Shown piece after piece: positions 50,845 to 58,622 of a stretch of 64,000 bases of DNA; position 1 is the first letter of the stretch; each line of letters begins with the position of its first letter. Source of the DNA: Streptomyces viridiviolaceus (lineage in GTDB: Bacteria > Actinomycetota > Actinomycetes > Streptomycetales > Streptomycetaceae); contig NZ_BMWA01000014.1 in the NCBI RefSeq assembly GCF_014650995.1, positions 186,001 through 250,000 of the forward strand, in the 5' to 3' direction. The position numbers and the translations under genes were made by a program. A model generated the notes under the pieces. It did not search any database and was not told the origin of the DNA. It worked only from the letters and a program-made list of their open reading frames with translations.

Positions 50845-51861
50845 TCAGAGGCCTACGCGGAGCACCGCGACCCCGTTGACACGGCCCGTCGAGAGATCGT
50901 CGAGAGCGCGGTCCGCGTGATCGAAGCCGTAACCGGCGACCATGACCCGCAGCCGCCGCTCGGCTGCCGTGGCGAGCAGTGCCCGCCCGTCTTCGCGGGT
51001 GCTGGCCGTGACGCTGCGGAGGGTCCGCTCGCGGAAGAGATGCCGCTGGTAGTCCAGCGAGGGGATGTCGGTCAGGTGGATGCCGGCGATGCTGAGTGTG
51101 CCGCCGCTGTCCAGGGCCAGCAGGGCGACGGGGACGAGGTCGCCGGCCGGGGCGAAGAGGATCGCGGCGTCGAGCGGTTCCGGGGGAGGGGCGTACGGGT
51201 CGGTGGCCGAGGCGGCGCCGAGGCGCAGTGCCAGCTCACGGGCGGCCGGCGACCGGGTGAACACGTGGACGGCGGCGCCTCGTGCGAGGGCGACCTGCGC
51301 GGTGAGGTGGGCGGACGCCCCGAAACCGTAGATCCCCAGACGCCCGTTCGGGGGAAGGTCGGCGAGACGCAGCGCGCGGTAGCCGATGATCCCTGCGCAC
51401 AGCAGGGGGGCCAGCTCCTCCTCGGCATAGCCCTGCGGCAGTCGGTACGCGTACTCGGCGGGGACGGTCGCGTACTCGGCGTAGCCCCCATCGGCGTCCC
51501 AGCCGGTGTAGAGCGAGGAAGGGCACAGGTTCTCCTCCCCTCGCGCGCAGTACCGGCATGTGCCGCACGTCCAGCGCAGCCACGGGATGCCGACCCTGGC
51601 GCCGACCCCGGGTCCAGTGGCCCCCGGGCCGGCCGCGACGACCTCACCGACCACCTCGTGCCCGGGCACGACCCGGTCGCGGTGGGCGGGCAGGTCGCCG
51701 TCGCGCACGTGGAGGTCGGTCCGGCACACCCCGCACGCGAGCACCCGCACCAGCAGTTCGTCGTCCGCGGGCGCCGGCACCGGCAACACGGCGGACTCGA
51801 TCGCCCCTGGGCGGGAGGCAGAGGCGACCCAGGCCCTCATCGACGGGAGCGTCGCGTTCAT
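50845..51861 (-). CDS. Zinc-dependent alcohol dehydrogenase
   Basis: A 338-residue medium-chain dehydrogenase. The catalytic zinc site is formed by Cys in ACGVCRTDLHV, the Glu/His of PGHEVVGEV and Cys in APLLCAGIIGYRAL. The structural zinc site is CGTCRYCARGEENLC (four Cys). The cofactor motif LGIYGFGASAHL (GxGxxG-like) is present. It resembles AdhA-type NAD-dependent enzymes acting on aldehydes/alcohols. ATG 51861 has GGGAGG at 8 bases; the GTG three codons upstream is too close to the ribosome site. It lies 96 bases after ridA on the same strand, likely one unit under the divergent LysR regulator. Confidence 0.92.
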   Translation of the reverse strand: MNATLPSMRAWVASASRPGAIESAVLPVPAPADDELLVRVLACGVCRTDLHVRDGDLPAHRDRVVPGHEVVGEVVAAGPGATGPGVGARVGIPWLRWTCGTCRYCARGEENLCPSSLYTGWDADGGYAEYATVPAEYAYRLPQGYAEEELAPLLCAGIIGYRALRLADLPPNGRLGIYGFGASAHLTAQVALARGAAVHVFTRSPAARELALRLGAASATDPYAPPPEPLDAAILFAPAGDLVPVALLALDSGGTLSIAGIHLTDIPSLDYQRHLFRERTLRSVTASTREDGRALLATAAERRLRVMVAGYGFDHADRALDDLSTGRVNGVAVLRVGL

Positions 51862-51957
51862 GGAAGGCACCTCCCAGCTTCCATCAGACCGCTTCCGTGC
51901 CCACCTGGTCGAGAGGCTCGCTCGCGCACCCCCGTTCCCCCGGAGCGGATCGGGCAG

Positions 51958-52347
51958 CTACGTGGTGGCCCGCCGCGCGTACACCTCCATCTCGATCTTC
52001 ATCCGGGGGTCGGCGAGTCCGCACACGAGCATCGTGGCGGCCGGCCGGACGTCGCCGAAGCAGCGGCGAAGGACCGGCCAGCAGGGCTCGAAGTCCTCGC
52101 GTTCGGGCAGCAGGTAGCGCACCCGCACCACGTCGGCCAAGGTGCACTTCGCCTCGGCCAGTGCGGCCTCGATGTTGCGCAGGCACTGCTCCGCCTGCTC
52201 CACCACGTCGTCGGAGATCGCCATGGTGGCATAGTCGAACCCGGTCGTCCCGGACACATGCACCCAGTCGCCGTCCACCACGGCACGGGCATAGCCGATC
52301 TGCTCCTCGAAGGCCGAGCCGCTGAGGATCGCACGTCGCTCTGTCAT
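51958..52347 (-). CDS. RidA family protein
   Basis: A 129-residue Rid protein with GYARAVVDGDWVHVSGTTGFDYATM, EQAEQCLRNIEAALAEAKCTLADVVRVRYLL and a C-terminal PAATMLVCGLADPRMKIEMEVYA. It belongs to the subgroup with VSGTTG and MKIE-type ends rather than canonical imine deaminase RidA. It is divergent from a LysR regulator and precedes the zinc alcohol dehydrogenase, suggesting a small catabolic or detoxification unit. It is a second, distinct Rid protein in the window, the first being at 21877. Confidence 0.9.
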   Translation of the reverse strand: MTERRAILSGSAFEEQIGYARAVVDGDWVHVSGTTGFDYATMAISDDVVEQAEQCLRNIEAALAEAKCTLADVVRVRYLLPEREDFEPCWPVLRRCFGDVRPAATMLVCGLADPRMKIEMEVYARRATT

Positions 52348-52419
52348 GTACGGAACGCTAAGTGGGCGGCACCCATACGTCTAATACATCCACAAGCATG
52401 AGCTGATATCTCTTGAGGT

Positions 52420-53319
52420 ATGGAGCGCCCCGAACTCCCTCTCCCGCAGCTGCACGCCTTCGTCGTGCTCGCCGAGGAACTCCACTTCGGCCACGCGGCC
52501 GCCCGCCTGGGCATCGCCCAGCCGCCGCTGAGCCAGCAGATCCGCCGCCTGGAGGACAAGGTCGGCCACGCGCTGTTCAGCCGCGAACCAGGACGCGTCA
52601 CACTCACTCCGGCCGGGCGTGAACTGCTTCCCGCCGCGCGGCGGGTCCTCACCGACCTCGCGGACGGTCTGGCCGCAGCCCGGGCCATCGGCAGCGGCCG
52701 ATCCGGCCGCCTGCGGATCGGTTTCGCCGCTTCGCTCGCCCTGACCGTGCTGCCCGGTCTGCTGCGCACGTTCCGGCAGCGGTTCCCCGGCGTGGGCCTG
52801 GACATCCGTGAGATGACCACCGCGCCGCAGTTGGCTGCCCTGCACGACAAGACCATCGACATCGGCCTGCTGCGCGAACCCCCCGCCACCGAGACGGAGC
52901 TGGAGTTCAGAACGGTACTCAGCGAGCCCTTCGTGGCCGTACTGCCGGCCGGCCACACTCTGGCCACCCGACGTACGGTGCACGTTGCGCAGCTTGCGGA
53001 CTCGCCGTTCGTGCTGCTGCCCCGTTCGGTGGGCCCTCGGTTGCACGACCAGATCACCGGCCTGTGCACCGCGGCAGGCTTCATCCCGCAGGTGGCCCAG
53101 CACGCGGTGGAGTGGCAGACGGTGTGCGCGCTCGTGGAAACCGGTCTGGGCGTCTCCCTGGCCCCGGCGAGCATCCGACGCATCCGTCTCAAGGGCGTCG
53201 CCTTCCGCGGGATCGACCCCAGTACGGCGCGAACGCGCGTCGCCGTCGCCTGGCGCAAGAACGACCCGAACCCCCTGGTCACGCACCTGCTGGCGACCGT
53301 CATTCAGGAAGGCGACTGA
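52420..53319 (+). CDS. LysR family transcriptional regulator
   Basis: A 299-residue LTTR. The winged helix is at residues 7-65 (LPQLHAFVVLAEELHFGHAAARLGIAQPPLSQQIRRLED), and the effector-binding periplasmic-like domain starts around residue 93 (GRLRIGFAASLALTVLPGLL). The resemblance is to BenM/CatM/AlsR-type regulators. It is divergent from the ridA-adh unit with 72 bases between, so it is its probable activator. There is no separate ribosome site; GAGGT abuts the ATG and the ATATCT box nearby suggests a leaderless start. Confidence 0.92.
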   Translation: MERPELPLPQLHAFVVLAEELHFGHAAARLGIAQPPLSQQIRRLEDKVGHALFSREPGRVTLTPAGRELLPAARRVLTDLADGLAAARAIGSGRSGRLRIGFAASLALTVLPGLLRTFRQRFPGVGLDIREMTTAPQLAALHDKTIDIGLLREPPATETELEFRTVLSEPFVAVLPAGHTLATRRTVHVAQLADSPFVLLPRSVGPRLHDQITGLCTAAGFIPQVAQHAVEWQTVCALVETGLGVSLAPASIRRIRLKGVAFRGIDPSTARTRVAVAWRKNDPNPLVTHLLATVIQEGD

Positions 53320-53375
53320 GACAGGCCCATCGTCCGCCCGCCGTGGAGCCGAGCCCCGCTGCGGAACCGGACAGA

Positions 53376-53768
53376 CTACTGCGCCTGTGTCGCGATCTGG
53401 ATCAGGTTGCCGCAGGTGTCGTCGAAGACGGCGGTGGTGACCGGGCCCATCTCCAGGGGTTGCTGGGTGAAGCGGACGCCGAGGCCGCTCAGGCGCTCGT
53501 ACTCCGCCTTCACGTCGTCGACGGCGAACTGGGCGAGCGGGATGCCGTCCTTGACGAGCGTGTCGCGGTAGGTCTTGGCGACGGGGTGGCCGACGGGCTC
53601 CAGCAGGAGTTCGGTGCCCTGGGGCTCGTCGGGCGAGACGACGGTGAGCCACCGGTCCTTCTCGCCCACCGGGACGTCGTGCTTCTTCACGAAGCCGAGG
53701 ATCTCCGTGTAGAAGTGCAGGGCCTTGGCCTGGTCGTCGACGAAGACGCTGGTGAGATGGATCTTCAT
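53376..53768 (-). CDS. VOC family (glyoxalase-like) protein
   Basis: A 130-residue VOC protein with two beta-alpha-beta modules: HLTSVFVDDQAKALHFYTEILGF, and then FAVDDVKAEYERLSGLGVRFTQQPLEMGPVTTAVFDDTCGNLIQI. Metal-binding positions typical of glyoxalase/dioxygenase members are His near the start and the final Glu replaced by Gln (NLIQI), so it may lack standard metal chemistry. Its ATG overlaps the stop of the upstream arsR-like gene (ATGA), forming a two-gene operon. Such ArsR-VOC pairs are frequent in Streptomyces; the ligand is unknown. Confidence 0.92.
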   Translation of the reverse strand: MKIHLTSVFVDDQAKALHFYTEILGFVKKHDVPVGEKDRWLTVVSPDEPQGTELLLEPVGHPVAKTYRDTLVKDGIPLAQFAVDDVKAEYERLSGLGVRFTQQPLEMGPVTTAVFDDTCGNLIQIATQAQ

Positions 53769-54067
53769 GGGGTGTTCTCCTTCGGTCCGGACGTGTCGGG
53801 CACGAGCCATCGCTCGGTGATCTGCCGCAGCGGGGCCGTGTTGAGGTCGTGGAACTTGTAGCGGCCCTCCCGCCTGGTCTCGACGAGCCCGGCGGCCTCC
53901 AGGACGGCGAGGTGCTGGGAGACCGCCTGGCGCGAGATGCCGAGCTGATGCTTCATGCTCAGTCGCGAGCAGATCTCGAACAGTGTCTGCCCGGACCTCT
54001 CCGTGAGCTCGTCGAGGATGGTGCGGCGGGTGGGGTCGGCCAAGGCTTTGAAAAGGTCGTCGGCCAC
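53765..54067 (-). CDS. ArsR family winged-helix repressor
   Basis: A 100-residue repressor: DDLFKALADPTRRTILDELTER, then GISRQAVSQHLAVLEAAGLVETRREGRYKFHDLN (recognition helix and wing), ending at WLVPDTSGPK. No metal-binding CVC motif is present, so it is not an arsenite sensor type. GTG 54067 was chosen because a TTGATA-N18-TATGCT promoter ends 6 bases before it, giving a leaderless message; the longer frame upstream would place the operator inside the gene. Co-transcribed with the VOC gene. Confidence 0.88.
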   Translation of the reverse strand: MADDLFKALADPTRRTILDELTERSGQTLFEICSRLSMKHQLGISRQAVSQHLAVLEAAGLVETRREGRYKFHDLNTAPLRQITERWLVPDTSGPKENTP

Positions 54068-54073
54068 GACCAG

Positions 54074-54103
54074 AGCATAGGCAAGCACACACTTGCCTAT
54101 CAA
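54074..54103 (-). promoter_or_regulatory. ArsR-VOC promoter with embedded operator
   Basis: On the minus strand TTGATA (54098-54103) and TATGCT (54074-54079) are separated by exactly 18 bp. The perfect inverted repeat ATAGGCAAG-N6-CTTGCCTAT (54077-54100) fills the spacer and touches both hexamers, so a bound ArsR dimer would block polymerase. The start codon lies 6 bases beyond the -10 box. Confidence 0.8.
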
Positions 54104-54249
54104 GTCGGGGCGCGGCGTGTCCTCGCAGGGCCTGACCTCAACCAGCCTTGGGGTCTGAATGGGGGCGCGGCCTGTACCGGTCGGCAGCCCCGCCATGGCC
54201 TGCCGGGACGGGCCGACACGCGACCGCCGCCGCTTCGGCGCTCTCGCAA

Positions 54250-54360
54250 GCAGCGTGTGTTCCGTAGCAGGTCCGCGGCCAGCGCGATCCGCGAGCCCGT
54301 GAGGTAGGCCGTCGGCGGTTCGCCGACCAGCGCGGTGGACCGGCCGGGCGAGCGCCGCCC
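54250..54360 (-). pseudogene. Relic of an AraC family regulator
   Basis: Reading the minus strand gives STALVGEPPTAYLTGSRIAL followed by AADLLRNT, the unmistakable first helices of the AraC C-terminal DNA-binding domain (usual form FTxLVGEPPxAYLTRWRMxLAADLLRET). The frame begins without a start and afterwards runs into non-matching sequence (RCLRERRSGGG), so only about 30 residues survive. It lies in the otherwise empty 278 bases between the arsR operator and the B3/4 gene. Confidence 0.7.
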
Positions 54361-54378
54361 GCGCCCCCGGGAGGAGTC

Positions 54379-55086
54379 TCAGACCGTGGCCTGAGGCTGC
54401 GCCGGGCTGAGGTAGTGGACGGCGGTCTGTTCGGTGTGCGGGACGAGCAGGCCCTGCAGTTCGTCCGCTGCGACCTTGAGCAGGTCGCCGTCGCGGTCGG
54501 CGTGGAGGGTCTCGAGGGCGAAGGCGACGTGGGTGGAGTCCTCGGTGACGCGGGTGCGGTGGGCGTCGCGGTGGTTCCAGTGGCGGGTCAGGACGCCGAT
54601 GGTGTCGGCGTAGATGATCTCGCCGGGCTTCGGGTGCTCGACAGTGTCGGGTTCGCCGAGCGGGGTGAACGCCTCGGTGCCGTCGGCGTGACGGATGTCG
54701 ACGTCGCCGGCGACTTCGTCGAGGTCGAAGGCGCCGGCGGGCAGGCCGTGGCGGACCGAGACGGCGTTGTAGGAGTCGACGGCCGGGTTGATGCGCGGCA
54801 GAGTGCCCTTTTTGGCGAGGCGGCGGCCGAGAGCGTCGACGCTGGGGCGGATGCGGCGGGGGTTGGTGCCGAAGGAGCGGTAGGCGGCGTGCCAGGCCGC
54901 GATACGGGGGTCGTTCTCGTCGGCCGGCTGCCAGGTGCCGTCGGAGAGCTGCTGCTCGAGGTCCGTGACGGCAGCCGTGGTGGCGGGCCAGGGCTCGTGG
55001 CCATGCAGTCCGGTGGCGGTGACCAGGGCGATGAGGGTGTCGGGAAAGGCGTTCGCGACGGCGGGGGCGAGGCGGAAGAGGGGCAT
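54379..55086 (-). CDS. B3/B4 tRNA-binding domain protein (PheRS beta-like)
   Basis: A 235-residue stand-alone B3/4 domain protein, the module that edits mischarged tRNA in the phenylalanyl-tRNA synthetase beta chain. Signatures include AAWHAAYRSFGTNPRRIRPSVDALGRR (about 68-94), LPRINPAVDSYNAVSVRHGLPAGAFDLDEV, and GEIIYADTIGVLTRHWNHRDAHRTRV. Stand-alone versions are common in bacteria; editing of mischarged tRNA or an amino-acid-related function is inferred. It is the last gene of a three-gene minus-strand operon with PaiB-like and EamA genes (spacings 47 and 41 bases) divergent from an XRE-cupin regulator. Confidence 0.9.
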   Translation of the reverse strand: MPLFRLAPAVANAFPDTLIALVTATGLHGHEPWPATTAAVTDLEQQLSDGTWQPADENDPRIAAWHAAYRSFGTNPRRIRPSVDALGRRLAKKGTLPRINPAVDSYNAVSVRHGLPAGAFDLDEVAGDVDIRHADGTEAFTPLGEPDTVEHPKPGEIIYADTIGVLTRHWNHRDAHRTRVTEDSTHVAFALETLHADRDGDLLKVAADELQGLLVPHTEQTAVHYLSPAQPQATV

Positions 55087-55133
55087 GGTGGGACGGTTTC
55101 CGTTTCTGCGTGCGTGCGTGGGCTCGGTGGGAC

Positions 55134-55781
55134 TCACGGTTTCCAGGGACCGATACGGTCCAGGCGGCGGCGCTGCTGCCGCGCGGCGGGCAGGTCGAGG
55201 CCCTGGCCGCGTTCGGTGAGGTGATCGGCGACGGCGGTGCGATGCTCGACGGACTTGTGGTCGTCGTACTTGAACTTGGCCCGCACGTCGGTGACCTCCA
55301 GGCGCAGGCCGCGGATGCCGGGCAGCATCCGTCCGTACGGGGGCTGGCCGACGGCGACGCAGGCGTGGTCGCCGGCGGGCTGGAAGTGGGCGAGCTGGCG
55401 GCGCAGCAGCTCGGCCTTGGCCTCGGGGTCGTCGACGATGTGCGCGCGGCAGGTGAACTGCACGGCGGTGTAGTAGCTGGTGGGGACGCCGTCGGTGGGC
55501 GCGGTGCCCGGCTTGGCGCGCCAGGGACCGGGAACGAAGGCGTAGTCGCCGAAGACGGTGAACAGGATGTTCGGGTCCTGCTCGATCGCCTTCCAGACCG
55601 GGTTGGGGCGGGCGAGGTGAACCAGGAGGTTGCCGGGCTCGGTGGTGAAGTGGGTGGGGACGGCGACAGGCGCCTGGCCGGGCAGGCCGTTGACGCTCAG
55701 GAGGCCGAAGTCGTGGCCTTCGGCGATCCAGGTCTGCCATTCCGCTTCGTCCAGGCCGGCGTCCCAGGGCTGGATGAACAT
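55134..55781 (-). CDS. PaiB-like FMN-binding protein
   Basis: A 215-residue PPOX-fold protein of the PaiB family. It begins MFIQPWDAGLDEAEWQTWIAEGHDFGLLSVNG, then VPTHFTTEPGNLLVHLARPNPVWKAI, and contains YAFVPGPWR...VPTSYYTAVQ, the family's conserved heart. PaiB in Bacillus affects sporulation and degradative enzymes; biochemical function is uncertain and it may act as an FMN- or heme-binding sensor. The ribosome site AAGGAGA supports ATG 55781. Middle gene of the EamA-PaiB-B3/4 operon. Confidence 0.92.
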   Translation of the reverse strand: MFIQPWDAGLDEAEWQTWIAEGHDFGLLSVNGLPGQAPVAVPTHFTTEPGNLLVHLARPNPVWKAIEQDPNILFTVFGDYAFVPGPWRAKPGTAPTDGVPTSYYTAVQFTCRAHIVDDPEAKAELLRRQLAHFQPAGDHACVAVGQPPYGRMLPGIRGLRLEVTDVRAKFKYDDHKSVEHRTAVADHLTERGQGLDLPAARQQRRRLDRIGPWKP

Positions 55782-55822
55782 GCTGGTCTCCTTGCGAGGC
55801 GATGGCGCGGTGGGCGGGCGGG

Positions 55823-56671
55823 TCAGGTCAGGGCGAGGAGGCCGACGGCGACGGCGGCGGTGCCCAGGCCGACGAGCTGGCCGCGGTGGATGCGTTCGGC
55901 GAGCACACTGCGGGCGAGCAGGACGGTGCCGGCCGGGTAGAGGGCGGTGATCACGGCGACGACGGCGAGGTCTCCGCTGCGGGCGGCGAGCAGGAACAGC
56001 AGGTTCGCGACGGAGTCCAGCACACCGGCGGCTGCCGACATCGCGTACGCGGGCCGCTCGGAACCCAGCTTGCGGTACATCAGTCCGGCCGCGGCCAGGG
56101 TGACGGCCGAGGAAACGGCCCGGCCCACGATCAGCGGGGCCACCCCGCTGTCGGACGGCGCTTCGTGGAGGAAGACCAGCTGGAGGGCGATCGCGGCGCC
56201 CGCGCCGAAGGCCAGGAGGAGTGCGGTGCGGGACGGCCGGACCGATCCGGCACCATGCCCGGCGCTGACCAGTACGACCGCGACCAGGGCGAGCGGCAGC
56301 CCGATCAGTCCGGCCACGCCCAGGTGCTCGCCCTGGAGCAGACCCACGCCGACGGGGAGCATGGCGGACACCAGCGCGGTGAGGGGTGAGAGCACGTTCA
56401 TCGGGCCGATCGCCAGCGTCCGGTAGAGCAGGGCGAACGCGGCGGCCGACGCGACCCCGGACGCCGCGCCCCAGGCGAGAGCGCCGGTGCTGAACGAGGC
56501 GCCGAGGAACGGCCACAGCAGCAGCTCGACCGCGAGCGACGCCGGGGCCGCGATCATCACGGTGCGCAGCACGTGCGCCTTGCGGGCGCCGAGGCCCCCG
56601 AAGAAGTCGGCGCACCCATAGGCGAGGGAGCTGCCCAGGGCCAGCAGCAGAGCGATCACGGTTGCGTACAT
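55823..56671 (-). CDS. EamA/DMT family transporter
   Basis: A 282-residue exporter with ten predicted helices in two EamA repeats of about 140 residues each (first repeat from IALLLALGSSLAYGCADFFGGL, second from TALLLAFGAGAAIALQLVFLH). DMT/EamA proteins export amino acids or metabolites. It is the first gene of the operon and is divergent from an XRE-cupin regulator with two direct repeats in the promoter region. A CATAGT box lies 5 bases before the ATG, suggesting a leaderless message. Confidence 0.9.
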   Translation of the reverse strand: MYATVIALLLALGSSLAYGCADFFGGLGARKAHVLRTVMIAAPASLAVELLLWPFLGASFSTGALAWGAASGVASAAAFALLYRTLAIGPMNVLSPLTALVSAMLPVGVGLLQGEHLGVAGLIGLPLALVAVVLVSAGHGAGSVRPSRTALLLAFGAGAAIALQLVFLHEAPSDSGVAPLIVGRAVSSAVTLAAAGLMYRKLGSERPAYAMSAAAGVLDSVANLLFLLAARSGDLAVVAVITALYPAGTVLLARSVLAERIHRGQLVGLGTAAVAVGLLALT

Positions 56672-56683
56672 CCCTTACTATGT

Positions 56684-56716
56684 CAGTGGAACGACTAGAC
56701 AGTACAGTGGACCGAC
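56684..56716. promoter_or_regulatory. Direct-repeat operator between EamA and XRE-cupin genes
   Basis: CAGTGGAACGAC (56684-56695) and CAGTGGACCGAC (56705-56716) are direct repeats identical at 11 of 12 positions and 21 bp apart, that is two helical turns on the same DNA face. They sit across the expected -35 region of the EamA promoter. Binding by the XRE-cupin protein is inferred. Confidence 0.65.
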
Positions 56717-56781
56717 CGACGTGTTCAACCGATCGACCGGCCGGTGCATCAAAGTGGTCCACTCGCGAGGAAGGCGATCGG

Positions 56782-57366
56782 ATGGCCGAGGCAGAGGAGG
56801 CTCTGCGGACGCTCGCGCACAACGTCAGGACGGCCCGCAACCGCGCAGGACTGTCCCTGGACGAACTCGGACGGCGTGCCAAGGTCAGCAAGGGCGCCCT
56901 GGTCGGGCTGGAAAAGGCGCAGGGCAACCCGAACTTCGCCACCCTCGTCCGGCTGGCCGACACCCTCGGCGTCTCGGTGTCCGCCCTGATGGAAGGTCCG
57001 GCCGAGGGGCGTGTCCGCGTCGTGACCGCCGACGCAGTGACGCCGCTGTGGACCGGAGCGGCAGGCAGTGAGGCCCGGCTCATGCTGACGACCTCGGGCC
57101 CCGCCCCGGTCGAGGTCTGGCGCTGGAGACTCGAACCGGGCGAGGAGTACCCCAGCCACCCCCACCAAGCCGGAGTCGTGGAAACCGTCTCCGTGACCTC
57201 CGGCCGGATGATCCTGGTGGTCGACGGCGCCGAGCACCCCGTCGAGGCCGGCCAGACCGCCACCTTCGACGGCGACGCCTCCCACACCTACCGCGGCGCC
57301 GGAACCGAAAGCTGCCACCTGATCATGACCGTCCATATTCCGCCGGGCCCCGCCCCGACGAGCTGA
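56782..57366 (+). CDS. XRE family regulator with C-terminal cupin
   Basis: A 194-residue one-component regulator. HTH_3: about residues 11-65 (VRTARNRAGLSLDELGRRAKVSKGALVGLEKAQGNPNFATLVRLADTLGV). Cupin_2: about 105-185 (WRLEPGEEYPSHPHQAGVVETVSVTSGRMILVVDG). The His/Glu pattern PSHPHQAGVVE can bind a metal or ligand. Such proteins often control amino acid or polyamine metabolism. The ATG has GAGGAAGG upstream. It is divergent from the EamA-PaiB-B3/4 operon and its likely regulator. Confidence 0.92.
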   Translation: MAEAEEALRTLAHNVRTARNRAGLSLDELGRRAKVSKGALVGLEKAQGNPNFATLVRLADTLGVSVSALMEGPAEGRVRVVTADAVTPLWTGAAGSEARLMLTTSGPAPVEVWRWRLEPGEEYPSHPHQAGVVETVSVTSGRMILVVDGAEHPVEAGQTATFDGDASHTYRGAGTESCHLIMTVHIPPGPAPTS

Positions 57367-57516
57367 GCGGCGCAGCGCTCTCGGATACCGCGGCGGCCTG
57401 CTGCGCTCCGCGTGAGCCGGGGGACAGGACGACCAGGGTAAATCGGTGGCCCTGGACGGCTCGGTGCCGCGATCATGGACGGTCACCGACACCCAACCGC
57501 CCAGGAAGCGCTCACC

Positions 57517-58152
57517 ATGCCTGTGCCTGCCGACCCGACGGTCCTCCATCCGATGCCTGGGCAGCCGCGGGTGGTGCTGCTCCGGCCATTGGTGAAGTCC
57601 TCGCTCATCGAGGTGGGGGAGTTCTCCTACTACGACGACCCGGACGACCCGACCGCGTTCGAGACGCGCAACGTGCTGTACCACTACGGCCCGGAGAAGC
57701 TGGTCATCGGCAAGTTCTGCGCGCTCGGCACGGGAGTGCGCTTCATCATGAACGGCGCCAACCACCGCATGGACGGCCCCTCGACCTTCCCCTTCCCCAC
57801 CATGGGCGGCTCGTGGGCCGAACACTTCGACCTGCTCACCGGCCTGCCGAGCCGAGGGGACACCGTCGTCGGCAACGACGTCTGGTTCGGCCACGGCGCA
57901 ACGGTCATGCCGGGAGTGCGCATCGGCCATGGCGCGATCATCGCCACCGGCTCCGTGGTCACCACGGACGTGCCCGACTACGGCATCGTCGGCGGCAATC
58001 CGGCCCGCCTGATCCGCACCCGCTACGACGACCGCGATGTCGCCCGCCTGCTGGCGGTGGCGTGGTGGGACTGGCCCGTGGAGCACATCACCGACCACGT
58101 ACGGACGATCATGTCCGGCAGTATTGCCGAACTGGAGGCCGCCGCCCCCTAG
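57517..58152 (+). CDS. Vat/CatB-type hexapeptide acetyltransferase (xenobiotic acyltransferase)
   Basis: A 211-residue left-handed beta-helix acetyltransferase of the CatB/Vat group, which inactivates streptogramin A or chloramphenicol by O-acetylation. Family features: FSYYDDPDDPTAFE, the catalytic His in FIMNGANHRMDG, TVVGNDVWFGHGATVMPGVRIGHGAIIATGSVV (hexapeptide coils), VGGNPARLIRTRYD, and WWDWPVEHI near the C-terminus. ATG 57517 has AGGAAG upstream; an in-frame ATG at 57475 is an alternative. The sequence is complete. Whether it acts on streptogramins or another hydroxyl compound is not known from sequence. Confidence 0.88.
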   Translation: MPVPADPTVLHPMPGQPRVVLLRPLVKSSLIEVGEFSYYDDPDDPTAFETRNVLYHYGPEKLVIGKFCALGTGVRFIMNGANHRMDGPSTFPFPTMGGSWAEHFDLLTGLPSRGDTVVGNDVWFGHGATVMPGVRIGHGAIIATGSVVTTDVPDYGIVGGNPARLIRTRYDDRDVARLLAVAWWDWPVEHITDHVRTIMSGSIAELEAAAP

Positions 58153-58235
58153 TTCGGCGGGGCGCCGGCGGAGGACGAGGACGGCTTGGGCGATCGCGGG
58201 TATGCGGGGTGGGCGCGCCTGGTACAAGTGGCAGG

Positions 58236-58622
58236 ATGAACACAGACGAAGCCCAGGCAGCGGTCGACATGTTCCTGTCCGCCTTCAACGCTCCGGAGGA
58301 AGTGAGCGTCATCGAACGCCTGTCTCGCGCCCTGACACCGGAGGTCGTCTTCTGGGGTCCACTGGGCCGGAGCGAGGGTGTGGAGGCGGTGGGGCGATTC
58401 GTCCTCGATCTGCGTCGGCACACAGCCGGCGAGGGCAGGATGGCACGCCGCTCAGAGGTCGACGTGCCGGGCGAGTGGGCACGGTACCAGTGGCTTTACA
58501 GCACACCGGACGACCGAACCACCCTGTCGGGCACCGATGTGGTCCACATCGACCGTGGCCGCATCGACCAGATGATCGTTTTCGCCGGAGACGTTCCCTC
58601 ACTGAAGGGGCCCGCCGCCTGA
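58236..58622 (+). CDS. NTF2-like (SnoaL-type) protein
   Basis: A 128-residue protein with AVDMFLSAFNAPEEVSVIERLSRALTPEVVFWGPLGRSEGVEAVGRFV and ending GTDVVHIDRGRIDQMIVFAGD, a standard nuclear transport factor 2-like pattern. It could be an isomerase, cyclase or ligand-binding protein; nothing points to a specific substrate. It lies 83 bases after the Vat-like gene on the same strand, possibly in the same transcript. Confidence 0.82.
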   Translation: MNTDEAQAAVDMFLSAFNAPEEVSVIERLSRALTPEVVFWGPLGRSEGVEAVGRFVLDLRRHTAGEGRMARRSEVDVPGEWARYQWLYSTPDDRTTLSGTDVVHIDRGRIDQMIVFAGDVPSLKGPAA

